Source of the DNA: Dechloromonas hankyongensis
GTDB taxonomy: Bacteria > Pseudomonadota > Gammaproteobacteria > Burkholderiales > Rhodocyclaceae
Assembly (NCBI RefSeq): GCF_022012295.1
Contig: NZ_JAKLTN010000002.1
Location: 682,001-746,000 of the forward strand
Direction of reading: 5' to 3'
Length of the DNA: 64,000 nt
Part shown: piece by piece, positions 14,387-27,168 of the stretch
Position numbering within the stretch: the first letter of the stretch is position 1
How the letters are laid out: each line of letters starts with the position of its first letter
Position numbers and translations under genes: made by a program
Notes under the pieces: model-generated
What the model was told of the DNA's origin: nothing
Seen by the model: only the letters and a program-made list of their open reading frames with translations
The model's database searches: none

Positions 14387-16969
14387 ATGGCAAAAGAAGC
14401 AAAAACAGAGCAGCCCAAGCACACCCCCATGATGGTTCAATACCTGGCTCTCAAGGCCGGGCATCCGAACACCCTGTTGTTTTACCGGATGGGCGATTTT
14501 TACGAGCTGTTCTATGAAGATGCCGAAAAGGCGGCCCGCCTGCTCGACATCACGCTGACCACGCGCGGCCAGTCGGCCGGCGTGCCGATCAAGATGTGCG
14601 GCGTGCCCTTCCACTCCCTGGAGCCCTACCTCGCCCGCCTGGTCAAGCTGGGCGAATCGGCGGTCATCTGCGAGCAGATCGGCGACCCGGCCACCAGCAA
14701 GGGGCCGGTCGAACGTGCCGTGGCGCGCATCGTGACGCCCGGCACGCTGACCGACGCGGCGCTTATCGACGACAAACAGGACCTCTGGCTGCTCGCCGTC
14801 GCCACGCACCGCAATACCGCCGGCATCGCCCGTCTGAACCTGGCGAGCGGTGAATTCATCCTGATCGAAGTCGCTGTCGAGCAGATTCCGGCCACCCTGG
14901 AGCGCATCCGGCCGGCCGAGATTCTCTACCCGGAAAGCTGGACCCCGAATTTCGGCATCGACGCGGCGCGTACCCGCCAGCCGGACTGGTATTTCGACTA
15001 CGACTCGGCCCGCCGCCTGCTCTGCGACCAGTTTGAAGTCGCCTCGCTGGCCGGCTTCGGGGCCGAGGGTCTGAAACCGGCCATCGCCGCCGCCGGCGCC
15101 CTGCTGCAATACGCCCAGGCCACGCAATCGGGCAAGCTGCCCCATCTGCGCGGCCTGACAGTGGAACTGGAAGGCGCCTTTCTCGGCCTTGACCTGGCCA
15201 CCCGGCGCAATCTGGAACTGACCGAAACCCTGCGCGGCCAGCCGTCGCCCACCCTGTTCTCGCTGCTCGACAATTGCGTGACCAGCATGGGCTCCCGCCT
15301 GCTGCGCCACATCCTGCATCACCCGCTGCGCGAACGCGGCATTCCCGCCTTGCGCCACGGCGCCGTCGAAGGTCTGCTCGAGGATTACGGCCGTCTGGCC
15401 GGCGAAGTGCGCAAAGCCCTGCGCGGCATTGCCGATATCGAGCGCATCGCCGGCCGCATCGCGCTACGCAACGCCCGCCCGCGCGACCTCGCCAGCCTGC
15501 GCGAATCGCTGGCCCGCCTGCCGGAATTGCGCGCGCCGCTAATGGAGCAACCGGCGCCGCTGATCGCCCAGCTTTTTTCCGAACTGCAGACGCCGGAAGG
15601 CGCCCTCGAACTGCTGGTCCGCGCCATCGCCGCCGAACCCGGCGCCCAGGTGCGGGACGGCGGCGTCATCGCCCCGGGCTACGACCCCGACCTCGACGAA
15701 CTCCGCTCGCTGAACGACAACTGCGGCGCCTTCCTGGTCGACATGGAAGTCCGCGAGCGCGAACGGACCGGCATTGCCAGCCTCAAGGTCGAGTTCAACA
15801 AGGTGCATGGCTTCTACATCGAAGTCACCCATGCCAACGTCGATAAGATTCCCGATGACTACCGCCGCCGGCAGACGTTGAAGAACGCCGAGCGCTACAT
15901 CACGCCGGAACTGAAAGCCTTCGAGGACAAGGCGCTGTCCGCCCAGGAACGCTCGCTGGCCCGCGAAAAGCTGCTCTACGAGGCCATCCTGGACGCCCTG
16001 CTGCCGGTTGTCCCGACCCTGCAAACCATCGCCCGTGCCGTCGCCCAGCTCGACCTACTGGCCGGTTTCGCCGAATCGGCCTTGAAGCGCAACTGGTGCA
16101 AGCCGGAATTCGCGGCCGACACCCAGCTTAGCATCGTCAATGGCCGCCACCCGGTCGTCGAGGGCGAACTGGCCAACCAGGCGGAAACCTTCATCGCCAA
16201 CGACTGCCTGCTCGCCGAAAACCGCCGCCTGCTGCTGATCACCGGCCCCAACATGGGCGGTAAATCGACCTACATGCGCCAGGTGGCGCTGATCGCCCTG
16301 CTCGCCCACATCGGCAGCTACGTGCCGGCCGAATCCTGCGTGCTCGGCCCGCTGGACCGCATCTTCACCCGCATCGGCGCTTCCGACGACCTCGCCTCCG
16401 GCCGTTCGACCTTCATGGTCGAAATGACCGAAGCGGCAGCCATCCTGCACCATGCGACGAATCAAAGCCTGGTCCTGATGGACGAAATCGGCCGCGGCAC
16501 CTCGACCTTCGACGGCATGGCGCTGGCCTTCGCCATCCTGCGCCATCTGGTCGAGAAGAACCGTAGCCTGACGCTGTTCGCCACGCACTACTTCGAGCTG
16601 ACCCGCCTGTCGCACGAATATTCAGAACTGGCCAACGTGCACCTCGGCGCTGTCGAGCACAACGACCGCATCGTCTTCATGCATGCCGTCGAGGAAGGCC
16701 CGGCCAACCAGAGCTACGGTATCCAGGTCGCCGCGCTGGCCGGCATTCCGTCCGCCGTCGTGCGCGCCGCCCGCAAGCAGCTGCGGGAGTTCGAGCAGCG
16801 TGCCACCGTCGATCCGCTGCAACCGGACCTCTTCGCCCAGGGCGAGCCGGAACCGCTCGAACCCGAACCGCATCCGGTCATCGACCGGCTGGCTGCCATC
16901 GATCCGGACAGCCTGACGCCACGCGAGGCACTCGATGCGCTGTATGCGCTGAAAGGCTTGCTGCGGTGA
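14387..16969 (+). CDS. mutS: DNA mismatch repair protein MutS
   Basis: Recognises base mismatches and small loops and recruits MutL. The 860-residue protein has the mismatch-reading Phe-X-Glu in GDFYELF near residue 43, then connector, lever and clamp domains, and a C-terminal ABC-type ATPase with Walker [14 protein letters not shown] near residue 620 and Walker [17 protein letters not shown]. The ATG at 14387 (MAKEAKTEQ) follows the queF stop; longer in-frame extension overlaps queF and is rejected. Its stop overlaps the GTG start of the phosphoesterase gene. Confidence 0.97.
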   Translation: MAKEAKTEQPKHTPMMVQYLALKAGHPNTLLFYRMGDFYELFYEDAEKAARLLDITLTTRGQSAGVPIKMCGVPFHSLEPYLARLVKLGESAVICEQIGDPATSKGPVERAVARIVTPGTLTDAALIDDKQDLWLLAVATHRNTAGIARLNLASGEFILIEVAVEQIPATLERIRPAEILYPESWTPNFGIDAARTRQPDWYFDYDSARRLLCDQFEVASLAGFGAEGLKPAIAAAGALLQYAQATQSGKLPHLRGLTVELEGAFLGLDLATRRNLELTETLRGQPSPTLFSLLDNCVTSMGSRLLRHILHHPLRERGIPALRHGAVEGLLEDYGRLAGEVRKALRGIADIERIAGRIALRNARPRDLASLRESLARLPELRAPLMEQPAPLIAQLFSELQTPEGALELLVRAIAAEPGAQVRDGGVIAPGYDPDLDELRSLNDNCGAFLVDMEVRERERTGIASLKVEFNKVHGFYIEVTHANVDKIPDDYRRRQTLKNAERYITPELKAFEDKALSAQERSLAREKLLYEAILDALLPVVPTLQTIARAVAQLDLLAGFAESALKRNWCKPEFAADTQLSIVNGRHPVVEGELANQAETFIANDCLLAENRRLLLITGPNMGGKSTYMRQVALIALLAHIGSYVPAESCVLGPLDRIFTRIGASDDLASGRSTFMVEMTEAAAILHHATNQSLVLMDEIGRGTSTFDGMALAFAILRHLVEKNRSLTLFATHYFELTRLSHEYSELANVHLGAVEHNDRIVFMHAVEEGPANQSYGIQVAALAGIPSAVVRAARKQLREFEQRATVDPLQPDLFAQGEPEPLEPEPHPVIDRLAAIDPDSLTPREALDALYALKGLLR

Positions 16970-17913
16970 GATTGGCTTGGAGCAAGGCTGCAATCGGTAG
17001 CCTCATTGCTCTCCTGCTGTCCTTGGGCACGCCGGCCGTTGCCGAAACCTGGCGTTTCGCCCTGATCGGCGATACGCCCTATTCCGAGCGTGAGCGAGCC
17101 GAAGTGCCGAAAATGATGGCCGCCATCGCCGACCATCCGGTGGCCTTCATCGCCCACATCGGCGATTTCAAGAAAGGTTCGGAGCGCTGCGACAATGCCC
17201 TGTTCGAAGACCGCCGACAGCTCTTCGCCAGTAGCCGCGTCCCATTCGTTTATATCCCGGGCGACAACGAATGGACCGATTGTGACCGCCTGAGCAATGG
17301 CGCCTATGATCCGCAGGAACGTCTAGCCAAACTGCGAGCCCTGTTCTGGCAGAAAGATGAGTCTCTCGGCAAGCACAGCATGCCCGTGGAGCGCCAGCCC
17401 GGCTCCTATCCGGAGCATGCCCGCTTCTCGGTCGGCCCCGTGCTGTTCGTCACGCTCAATCTGCCGGGCGGCAACAACAACTGGGGCATGACCAGCGATC
17501 CGCGGCCGGAATTCCTGGCCCGCAACCCGGTCGTCCAGGCCTGGCTGAAGGACAGTTTCGCCGTGGCCCGTCGCGACAAAAAATCAGCCATCGTCCTGCT
17601 TTTCCAGGCCAACCCGAGTTTCACGCACTATGGCCAGGGCTTTCCGCATCGGGGCTATCGGGAGTTTCTCGATACCCTGCGCGAGGAAACCCTGAATTTT
17701 TCCGGGCAGGTCGTTGCCGTGCATGGCGACACCCATATCAGCCGTGTAGACCAGCCGCTGCGTGACTGCAGCGGTCGTCCGATCCAGAACTTCGTCCGGG
17801 TCGAGACTTTCGGCTACCCGATCATGGGCTGGACGGAAGGCATTATCGATAGCGACGCGACGAATCCGCTGCGTTTCATAACCCACCCCTGGCCCCCAGC
17901 GTCCCAGCCATAA
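16966..17913 (+). CDS. Exported calcineurin-like metallophosphoesterase
   Basis: A 315-residue protein with a signal peptide (residues 1-26, ending TPAVA) and a metallophosphoesterase fold: LIGDTPY (metal Asp), [17 protein letters not shown] (GDN motif) and VHGDTHISR (GD/GH metal site). The substrate is unknown; the protein should act in the periplasm. The GTG start overlaps the mutS stop by four bases (GTGA), so it is translationally coupled to mutS. A strong bidirectional terminator follows at once. Confidence 0.88.
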   Translation: MRLAWSKAAIGSLIALLLSLGTPAVAETWRFALIGDTPYSERERAEVPKMMAAIADHPVAFIAHIGDFKKGSERCDNALFEDRRQLFASSRVPFVYIPGDNEWTDCDRLSNGAYDPQERLAKLRALFWQKDESLGKHSMPVERQPGSYPEHARFSVGPVLFVTLNLPGGNNNWGMTSDPRPEFLARNPVVQAWLKDSFAVARRDKKSAIVLLFQANPSFTHYGQGFPHRGYREFLDTLREETLNFSGQVVAVHGDTHISRVDQPLRDCSGRPIQNFVRVETFGYPIMGWTEGIIDSDATNPLRFITHPWPPASQP

Positions 17914-17939
17914 AAAAACCCGCCGCAGCGGGTTTTTTC
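17912..17939. terminator. Bidirectional rho-independent terminator
   Basis: A symmetric AAAAAACCCGC-CGCA-GCGGGTTTTTT hairpin between the convergent phosphoesterase (plus) and SlyD-like (minus) genes. T-runs on both strands let it stop transcription from both sides. Confidence 0.9.
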
Positions 17940-17959
17940 TCGCCTGTGCAACGAACGGA

Positions 17960-18460
17960 TCAGTGGCAGGTTTCGCCGTCGTCGTCCGGATTGTGCACGT
18001 GGCCGTGTTCGACCTCTTCTTCGCTGGCCGGGCGAATCGCCGTCACCGTGCAGGTGAACACCAGGGCCATGCCTGCCAGCGGGTGATTGCCGTCAAGAAC
18101 GACCTTGTCGTCGGCAATATCGGTCACCCGATAAATCACGAAATCATCTTCGCCACCATCTTCCGGACCGCCTTCGAATTGCATGCCGACCTGGAGTTCC
18201 TTCGGGAAATCCTTGCGCGGCTCGATCTGGACCATCTCGGCGTCGTATTCGCCAAAGGCCTCGTCCGGCTGCAGCTTGATCTGCACCGACTCGCCGATCT
18301 TCTTGCCCTGCAGCGCTTCCTCGATCTTCGGGAAAATATCGTCGTAGCCGCCATGCAGGTAAACCAGCGGCTCGCGGCCCTCGTCGACCACCTCCCCATC
18401 CGGGTCCTTGACGTGGTAGTCGAGCGTGATGACGGTATTCTTGGCAACCTGCATGTTCAT
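17960..18460 (-). CDS. slyD: SlyD-type FKBP peptidyl-prolyl isomerase
   Basis: Cytoplasmic FKBP-fold prolyl isomerase and chaperone with an inserted flap domain, as in SlyD. N-terminal motifs are VITLDYHVKDPDGEVVDE and YLHGGYDDIFPKIEEALQGK; the C-terminus carries a short His/Glu/Asp/Cys-rich tail (EHGHVHNPDDDGETCH) suited to metal binding, shorter than in E. coli. Product 166 residues; a second in-frame ATG at codon 3 (MQVAKNT) is an equally good start. Monocistronic, ending at the bidirectional terminator. Confidence 0.93.
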   Translation of the reverse strand: MNMQVAKNTVITLDYHVKDPDGEVVDEGREPLVYLHGGYDDIFPKIEEALQGKKIGESVQIKLQPDEAFGEYDAEMVQIEPRKDFPKELQVGMQFEGGPEDGGEDDFVIYRVTDIADDKVVLDGNHPLAGMALVFTCTVTAIRPASEEEVEHGHVHNPDDDGETCH

Positions 18461-18575
18461 ACTTTGGAATTCCTAATATTGATGGGCTTTCCCGGCAATT
18501 TTTCGGTCAAAGGCAAATTTCTGCCTCATTCCGAATCGGCGCGAGAAGAACAATTCTATCACCCCGCCCCAAGGC

Positions 18576-19046
18576 TCATGAATTCAGCTCTTTGACCAAG
18601 CGCAGAATCTCAAGGGCGTGCCCCTTGTAATTGACGTTGTAGAGCGCATGACGAATGGTCCCCATGCCGTCGATGATAAAGGTCGAACGGCAGACGCCGA
18701 ATTTCTTGTGACCGTCCACCTCTTTGGACTGCCAGACGCCGTACTGCTTGCAGACGACCCCTTCGGTATCCGACAGCAACTCGATACCGATACCTTCCTT
18801 GTCGCGGAATTCCGCATGTTTCAGGCAGTCGTCGCGGCTGATGCCCAAGAGCACGCAGTTATGACGCAGAAACTCGTCTTCGTGATCCGAGAAGTCGGTG
18901 ACCTCTTTGGTGCAACACGGCGTGCCGTCCTTCGGATAGAAGAAAATCACGATGTGTTTACCCTGGTACCGGGCCAGATCAATCGTCTCCATGTCGGCAT
19001 CCGGCAATGAAAACACCGGGGCTTTTTCGCCAACCTTTAGCAGCAT
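18576..19046 (-). CDS. bcp: Peroxiredoxin of the PrxQ/Bcp group
   Basis: Thiol peroxidase that reduces hydroperoxides with thioredoxin. The 156-residue protein has the AhpC/TSA fold; the peroxidatic site reads GTPCCTKE, where most relatives have TPGCT, so the catalytic cysteine is preceded by a second cysteine. A further cysteine in NCVLLGIS and one in GVCRSTF could serve as resolving residues. Monocistronic on the minus strand, upstream of the SlyD gene by 115 bases. Confidence 0.93.
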   Translation of the reverse strand: MLLKVGEKAPVFSLPDADMETIDLARYQGKHIVIFFYPKDGTPCCTKEVTDFSDHEDEFLRHNCVLLGISRDDCLKHAEFRDKEGIGIELLSDTEGVVCKQYGVWQSKEVDGHKKFGVCRSTFIIDGMGTIRHALYNVNYKGHALEILRLVKELNS

Positions 19047-19142
19047 ATTGTTCTCCTTGAACGCTCTGCGCGGGGGACTGCTTGGAGCGATTCTAGCGGA
19101 GGGAAATACGGGTGACTACATCGTCCGGCCGAGTTTGGAGAT

Positions 19143-19427
19143 TTATTTTCCGGGAACTTTTTCCGGGATCTGGACGAAGGTTTCGTCCTGTTTGACCATG
19201 CCCAATTCGAAGCGGGCACGTTCCTCGATGGCGTCGTAACCTTGTTTCAGGTCGCGAACTTCAGCATCGAGACCCGCATTCCGGATTTCCAGTTTGCGGG
19301 TGACTTCCTTTTGCTGCTGCAACTGACGGTCGTATTCCCACACCTTCAGCCAGCCCCCCTTACCCACCCATAGGGGGTACTGGAGCAGGCCGATGGCTGC
19401 GAGGAGGCCGACCGTCAGCCAACGCAT
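19143..19427 (-). CDS. ftsB: Cell division protein FtsB
   Basis: Small bitopic septum protein that links FtsL and FtsQ. The 94-residue product has an N-terminal membrane segment (about residues 3-21), then a leucine-zipper-like coiled coil (residues 34-75), then the [20 protein letters not shown] segment typical of FtsB. It lies 6 bases downstream of eno, the conserved eno-ftsB order, and is the last gene of the pyrG operon. Confidence 0.93.
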   Translation of the reverse strand: MRWLTVGLLAAIGLLQYPLWVGKGGWLKVWEYDRQLQQQKEVTRKLEIRNAGLDAEVRDLKQGYDAIEERARFELGMVKQDETFVQIPEKVPGK

Positions 19428-19433
19428 GCGCGA

Positions 19434-20726
<1,293 letters not shown>

Positions 20727-20753
20727 TTATTTTCAGAAGGTTGAAAGAACAAA

Positions 20754-21062
20754 TTAAACCTGATTATCAACACCGGAAATGACTAGCATGTTCATTTCGG
20801 CAATATGTTCGCGGACCTTGCGGGCCGCCTGATACTCGGCCGAATCGTAGAAGCGCTTGGCCTGCGCAACCGATTCGAACTCGACGACGATCATCCGCTC
20901 TGGCGGCGACCATTTGCCTTCGAGAATTTCCGAAGCGCCGCCCCGGACCAGGAAACGACCGCCGTATTGTTCGACGGCGGCGGTAGACAGCTGGCGATAT
21001 CGGGCAATGGCGTCGGCGTCATGCACCTTGACCTCGGCCACGACATAGCCCTTGGCCGACAT
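20754..21062 (-). CDS. DUF1330 family protein
   Basis: A 102-residue dimeric ferredoxin-fold (ABM-like) protein: [20 protein letters not shown] at the start and IVVEFESVAQAKRFYDSAEY later are family hallmarks. No established biochemical activity. The start at 21062 overlaps the kdsA stop by one base (TAATG), and eno follows 36 bases later, so it is an inserted member of the operon; its presence between kdsA and eno is a recurrent arrangement in Betaproteobacteria as far as I recall. Confidence 0.9.
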   Translation of the reverse strand: MSAKGYVVAEVKVHDADAIARYRQLSTAAVEQYGGRFLVRGGASEILEGKWSPPERMIVVEFESVAQAKRFYDSAEYQAARKVREHIAEMNMLVISGVDNQV

Positions 21063-21897
21063 TACTTCAGTTCCTCGAAGCCGGCCGACTTGACCGCCTT
21101 GTCGAGCGCCACCAGTGTGGCGAGAAGGGCTTCCATACGATCGAGCGGCCAACTGTTCGGACCATCCGACCATGCCTTTTCGGGACAGGGATGGGTTTCC
21201 ATGAACAGCCCTGAAATGCCGACCGCCACCGCTGCCCGCGCCAGCACCGGCACGAATTCGCGCTGGCCGCCGGAAACGGTCCCCTGCCCGCCCGGCAACT
21301 GCACCGAGTGGGTGGCGTCAAAAACTACCGGGCAATCCGTTTCACGCATGATCGCCAGGCTGCGCATGTCGGAAACGAGATTGTTATAGCCGAAGGACGC
21401 ACCGCGTTCGCAGACCAGGATGTTGTCGGCGCCGTTGTTCACTTCGCGCGCCTTGGCGACAACGTTTTTCATGTCGCCCGGCGCCAGGAACTGGCCCTTC
21501 TTGATATTGACCGGCTTGCCGCAGGAGGCCACGGCGTGGATGAAATCGGTCTGCCGGCACAGGAAGGCCGGGGTCTGCAGCACATCGACCACCGCCGCCA
21601 CGGGAGCGATCTGGTCGATGTCATGGACATCGGTCAGCACGGGCACGCCGATCTGGCGCTGCACTTCCGAGAAGATACGCAGGCCTTCGTCGAGCCCGAG
21701 ACCTCGGACAGACGTACCGGAACTGCGATTGGCCTTGTCGTAAGACGCCTTGAAGATGTAGTTGATACCCAGTCGGGCACAAACTTCCTTCATATACCCC
21801 GCCACATCCAGGCAAAGCTGCTCGGATTCAGCGGTACAGGGCCCGGCAATCAGGAAAAAAGGCTGGTCAAGACCAGCCTCGAAACCGCAAAGTTTCA

Positions 21898-21898
<1 letters not shown>
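21062..21898 (-). CDS. kdsA: 3-deoxy-D-manno-octulosonate 8-phosphate synthase
   Basis: Condenses arabinose 5-phosphate with phosphoenolpyruvate to Kdo-8-phosphate for the lipopolysaccharide inner core. 278 residues with the signatures [39 protein letters not shown] and [13 protein letters not shown]. Both ends are coupled: start overlaps the pyrG stop by one base (TAATG) and stop overlaps the DUF1330 start in the same way. Confidence 0.98.
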
Positions 21899-23613
<1,715 letters not shown>

Positions 23614-23658
23614 TCATATCGAATAGCAGACAACCGACAATGCGCCCCTCCCCTTTGT

Positions 23659-23664
23659 TAGAAT
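23659..23664 (+). promoter_or_regulatory. Candidate -10 box of the biosynthetic operon
   Basis: TAGAAT lies 29 bases before the preferred TTG start of the DarA-like gene, the same spacing as seen for smpB. If this is the promoter, the in-frame ATG at 23640 cannot be the start. The -35 is not recognisable. Confidence 0.35.
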
Positions 23665-23693
23665 TCCCGCTGAATCCACCGCCAGAAGCCCAC

Positions 23694-24644
23694 TTGAAGC
23701 ACGTTCTCGTCGTCAATTATTCGCAAACCGGCCAGCTTTCCGACATCGCTGCCCAACTCATCGGTCCGCTGCGCGATGCCGGCCATCAGGTGCATCTGGA
23801 AACACTGGTTCCGGCCAAGCCTTACCCGTTTCCATGGCCGATTGTCGATTTTGTCGACGCCATGCCCGAATGCGTGCAACTCGATGCACCGCCGCTCAAA
23901 CCGCTGACGATTCCTGCCGAAACCGACTTCGATCTGGTCATCCTGTGCTACCAGGTCTGGTTTCTGTCGCCGGCCCTGCCGATGACCGCCTTCCTGCACA
24001 GCGAGACGGGAAAACACCTGATCCGCGACAAGCCGGTCGTAACCCTGGTCTCCTGCCGCAACATGTGGCTGTCGGCCCAGGAAACCATGCAGAAATTGAT
24101 CGCCCAGGCCGGCGGCAAGCTGTGCGACCACCTGGCCTTTACCGATCGCGGTCATCCGCTGGCCACCTTCATCACGACCCCGCGCTGGGTGCTGACTGGC
24201 AAGCGCGACCGCTTTTTCGGCATGCCACCAGCCGGCGTAGCACCGGAGGAAATCCGCGGCGCCAGCCGTTTCGGCCGCGCCCTGGCTGACGCCTTGGACC
24301 GGGATGCCGAAAGATCAGGCCAGCCCATGCTCGCCGGCTTGCGCGCCGTTACCGTCAATCCCCGGCTGGCGATCAGCGAACGCGCAGGCCGACGGGCCTT
24401 CGGCATCTGGTCGCGCCTGATCCGCTGCTTTGGCAAACGCGGCAGCTGGCAGCGCCGTCCGGCCCTGCTGGTGTTCTCCATTTATCTGATTGTGATGGTT
24501 TTGACGGTCGTTCCAACAAGCCTATTGTTACAATGGTTACTTTCCCCGCTGCTGAAATCGCGCCTGGAGGGGCTGCGCGCTCAGCTGGAACTGCCGAGCG
24601 GGTCCCAGGAATTCAATCTAGAAAAATATGACCAGTCGCGATAG
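23694..24644 (+). CDS. DarA-like flavodoxin-fold protein (dialkylresorcinol condensing enzyme family)
   Basis: A 316-residue protein beginning [20 protein letters not shown], the phosphate-loop pattern of the flavodoxin fold, with a later membrane segment near the C-terminus (about residues 260-290, [20 protein letters not shown]). Proteins of this type are annotated as dialkylresorcinol condensing enzyme DarA, which with DarB joins and cyclises beta-keto acyl units. I favour the TTG at 23694 because it starts the fold directly and lies just after a -10-like box; an in-frame ATG at 23640 would add 18 residues. The next gene starts inside its last 17 bases. The function here is inferred from family and neighbours. 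Confidence 0.7.
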   Translation: MKHVLVVNYSQTGQLSDIAAQLIGPLRDAGHQVHLETLVPAKPYPFPWPIVDFVDAMPECVQLDAPPLKPLTIPAETDFDLVILCYQVWFLSPALPMTAFLHSETGKHLIRDKPVVTLVSCRNMWLSAQETMQKLIAQAGGKLCDHLAFTDRGHPLATFITTPRWVLTGKRDRFFGMPPAGVAPEEIRGASRFGRALADALDRDAERSGQPMLAGLRAVTVNPRLAISERAGRRAFGIWSRLIRCFGKRGSWQRRPALLVFSIYLIVMVLTVVPTSLLLQWLLSPLLKSRLEGLRAQLELPSGSQEFNLEKYDQSR

Positions 24645-25794
24645 TGCCTACATCACCGGCACATCTTCCTTTCTGCCCAATGCGCCGGTAGCCAACGACG
24701 ATATCGAACAGGTGCTCGGCATGATCGGCGGCAAGCCGTCGCGTGCCCGACGCATCGTGCTGCGCAACAACGGCATCCGGACGCGCCACTACGCCATCGA
24801 CCCGACGAGCGGCGTGGCCACCCACACCAACGCGCAACTCACCGCCGAGGCCGTGCGCGGCCTGGCCGACGAGCATTTCTCGCCGTCGACGATGGATTGC
24901 CTGGTCACCGGCACCTCCCGCCCCGACCAGCTGATGCCCAACCACGGCGTCATGGTGCATGGCGAACTGGCCACCCCGCCCTGCGAAGTGGTGTCGACTG
25001 CCGGTATCTGTGTGTCCGGCATCACCGCGCTCAAGTACGCCTGGATGGCCGTGCTCTCGGGCCAGGCACGCAATGCCGTAGCTACCGGCTCCGAACTCGC
25101 CTCGTTGGGCTTGCACGCGCGCAACTTCGAAGCCGAATCGGCGCACCGCGTCGCCCAGCTGGAAACCAACCCGGAAATCGCCTTCGAAAAGGACTTCCTG
25201 CGCTGGATGCTCTCCGATGGCGCCGGTGCCTTCCTGCTCCAGCCGCAGCCGCGTTCCACTGGGCTTTCGCTGCGTATCGACTGGATCGACATCCTGTCGC
25301 AGGCCGATTCCATGGAAGCCTGCATGTACGCCGGGGCCGAAAAGCTGGCCGACGGCACGCTGAAAGGCTGGCAACAGTATTCGCCGGAAGACTGGAACAG
25401 CCGCTCGATCTTCACGGTCAAGCAGGATGTTCGGCTACTCAACGAAGCGGTCGCCTACCAGACCATCGGCAAGTCGCTCGAACAGGCCAAGACCCAGCGC
25501 CACCTCTCGGCCGAGGCCATCGACTGGTTCCTGCCACACATGTCCTCCGAGTATTTCCGCCAGCCGATGGCCGACTGCATGGCCGCGTCTGGTGTCAGCA
25601 TCCCGCAGGAACGCTGGTTCACCAACCTGCACAGCAAGGGCAATACCGGCTCGGCGTCGATCTACATCATGGTCGATGAACTGCTGAAAAGCGGCCGCCT
25701 GGAAAACGGCGACACCCTGCTCTGCTTCGTTCCGGAAAGCGGTCGCTTCACCGGTTCGCTGATGCACCTGACGGCTGTCGACCATGCTGGATAG
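24628..25794 (+). CDS. Beta-ketoacyl-ACP synthase III family enzyme (DarB-like)
   Basis: Thiolase-fold condensing enzyme of 388 residues. The KAS III triad is complete: Cys128 in STAGICVSG, His304 in [10 protein letters not shown] and Asn339 in [10 protein letters not shown] true housekeeping FabH is usually near 320 residues and sits with plsX and fabD; this longer form in a cluster with a DarA-like gene fits the DarB group, which extends or couples acyl chains. Start [20 protein letters not shown] overlaps the upstream gene by 17 bases and its stop overlaps the next gene by 11 bases. Confidence 0.85.
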   Translation: MTSRDSAYITGTSSFLPNAPVANDDIEQVLGMIGGKPSRARRIVLRNNGIRTRHYAIDPTSGVATHTNAQLTAEAVRGLADEHFSPSTMDCLVTGTSRPDQLMPNHGVMVHGELATPPCEVVSTAGICVSGITALKYAWMAVLSGQARNAVATGSELASLGLHARNFEAESAHRVAQLETNPEIAFEKDFLRWMLSDGAGAFLLQPQPRSTGLSLRIDWIDILSQADSMEACMYAGAEKLADGTLKGWQQYSPEDWNSRSIFTVKQDVRLLNEAVAYQTIGKSLEQAKTQRHLSAEAIDWFLPHMSSEYFRQPMADCMAASGVSIPQERWFTNLHSKGNTGSASIYIMVDELLKSGRLENGDTLLCFVPESGRFTGSLMHLTAVDHAG

Positions 25795-26179
25795 CGAAGT
25801 CCCGCAGGAAGGCAACAGCACGCTGGGCGGCCACCGCAAGGCGATGTACGCGCGCGGCGCCGACGGCAAGCTGCATATCGTCCAGTCGGCAGGCTGGGAG
25901 GTTGAGGAAATCGTCACCAAGCAGGCCGTCAACGACCTGCTGCGCCTGACCGAAGACGCCCGCCAGCGCGTGCTGGCCGGTCAGACCTCGCCGCTCGAAT
26001 ACCACATGTATCGGGTGCGTATGGACGTGCCGCTGCTGGCGCAAGCCAGCGGCATCTGGCAATGGCGCATCCGCCGTCATTTCCGGCCGGCTGTCTTCGC
26101 CGGCCTGTCTGCTGCGCTACTGGCCACCTACGCCGACGCCATGGGCATCAGCGTCGAACAACTGAAAAAGGCCGACTGA
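25784..26179 (+). CDS. Uncharacterised protein in the DarAB-type cluster
   Basis: I do not recognise a family. The 131-residue product starts [20 protein letters not shown], is mixed alpha/beta by composition, and has one hydrophobic stretch (about residues 101-118, [17 protein letters not shown]) that may be a membrane-associated helix. Two conserved-looking segments are [17 protein letters not shown] and [20 protein letters not shown]. The strong overlaps on both sides (11 bases upstream, one base TGATG downstream) show it is a translated member of the operon, so it probably takes part in the same pathway. Confidence 0.75.
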   Translation: MLDSEVPQEGNSTLGGHRKAMYARGADGKLHIVQSAGWEVEEIVTKQAVNDLLRLTEDARQRVLAGQTSPLEYHMYRVRMDVPLLAQASGIWQWRIRRHFRPAVFAGLSAALLATYADAMGISVEQLKKAD

Positions 26180-27168
26180 TGGACTTCCAGCACAGCCAGG
26201 CTTCCCACTGCGAAAGCGGCGTCATGTCGGCGATGCTGCGCCATCACGGGCTACCGCTCTCGGAGCCGATGACTTTCGGCCTGTCCTCGGCGCTTTCCTT
26301 CGCCTACCTGCCGATCATCAAGATCAACGGCCTGCCGCTGGTCGCCTACCGGATGCCGCCCAAGGCCATCATCAAGGGCCTGCAGAAGCCGCTCGGCCTT
26401 AAGATGCGCTTCGAGACCTTCGGCAGCCAGACCGCCGGCGTCGCCCGCCTGAACGAACTGCTCGACCAGGGCAAGCTGGTCGGCCTGCAGACCTCGGTCT
26501 TCTGGCTGCCCTACCTGCCGGAAGACCTGCGTTTCCACTTCAACGCCCACAACGTGCTGGCCTTCGGCCGCGAAGCCTCCGGCGACTATCTGCTGTCCGA
26601 CCCGGTGGCCGAAACGACCGTCACCTGCCCGGCAGCCGACCTGCAACGCGCCCGTTTCGCCAAGGGCGCGCTGGCACCAAAGGGCCTGCTCTACTACCCA
26701 ATCGGCACGCCGCAGACGCCCGACTGGCAGAAGGTGCTGCCGGCCGCCATCAAGAAGACGACGCGCATCATGCTCGATGCCCCGTTGCCGATCATCGGCG
26801 TGCGCGGCATCCGCTGGCTGGCCAAGGCCATTGAAAAACTCGATGCCGGCAACGGTGCCGCCCATAGCAAGCTGTTCATCGGCCAGGTGGTGCGCATGCA
26901 GGAGGAAATCGGCACCGGCGGAGGCGGCTTCCGCTTCATCTACGCCAGTTTCCTGCAGGAGGCGGCCGATCTGCTCAATCGCCCGGCACTGGGCGAACTG
27001 GCCGAGCAGTTGATCGACATCGGCGACGAATGGCGGGAATTCGCGCTGGCCACGGCGCGCATGATCCGCGACCGCGACCCGCTGCAACCGCCGAAGCTGG
27101 CCGCCAAGCTGCGCGCCATCGCCGACCGCGAGCAGGCCTTTTTCCGCGACTTGCGCAGCGCCGCCTGA
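26179..27168 (+). CDS. BtrH N-terminal domain protein (thiol acyltransferase/peptidase fold)
   Basis: A 329-residue protein whose first 140 residues match the BtrH_N pattern: HCESGVMSAMLRHHGLPLSE, then FGLSSALSFAY. BtrH of butirosin synthesis moves an acyl group from a carrier protein to an amine. A papain/C39-like triad is suggested by Cys11, His124 (NAHNVLAFG) and Asp141 (LLSDPV). The C-terminal helical half (about residues 180-329) corresponds to the DUF4872-type region of such proteins. Start and stop overlap neighbours by one base each (TGATG). An ACP is encoded downstream, so transfer from that ACP is a reasonable inference. Confidence 0.75.
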   Translation: MDFQHSQASHCESGVMSAMLRHHGLPLSEPMTFGLSSALSFAYLPIIKINGLPLVAYRMPPKAIIKGLQKPLGLKMRFETFGSQTAGVARLNELLDQGKLVGLQTSVFWLPYLPEDLRFHFNAHNVLAFGREASGDYLLSDPVAETTVTCPAADLQRARFAKGALAPKGLLYYPIGTPQTPDWQKVLPAAIKKTTRIMLDAPLPIIGVRGIRWLAKAIEKLDAGNGAAHSKLFIGQVVRMQEEIGTGGGGFRFIYASFLQEAADLLNRPALGELAEQLIDIGDEWREFALATARMIRDRDPLQPPKLAAKLRAIADREQAFFRDLRSAA

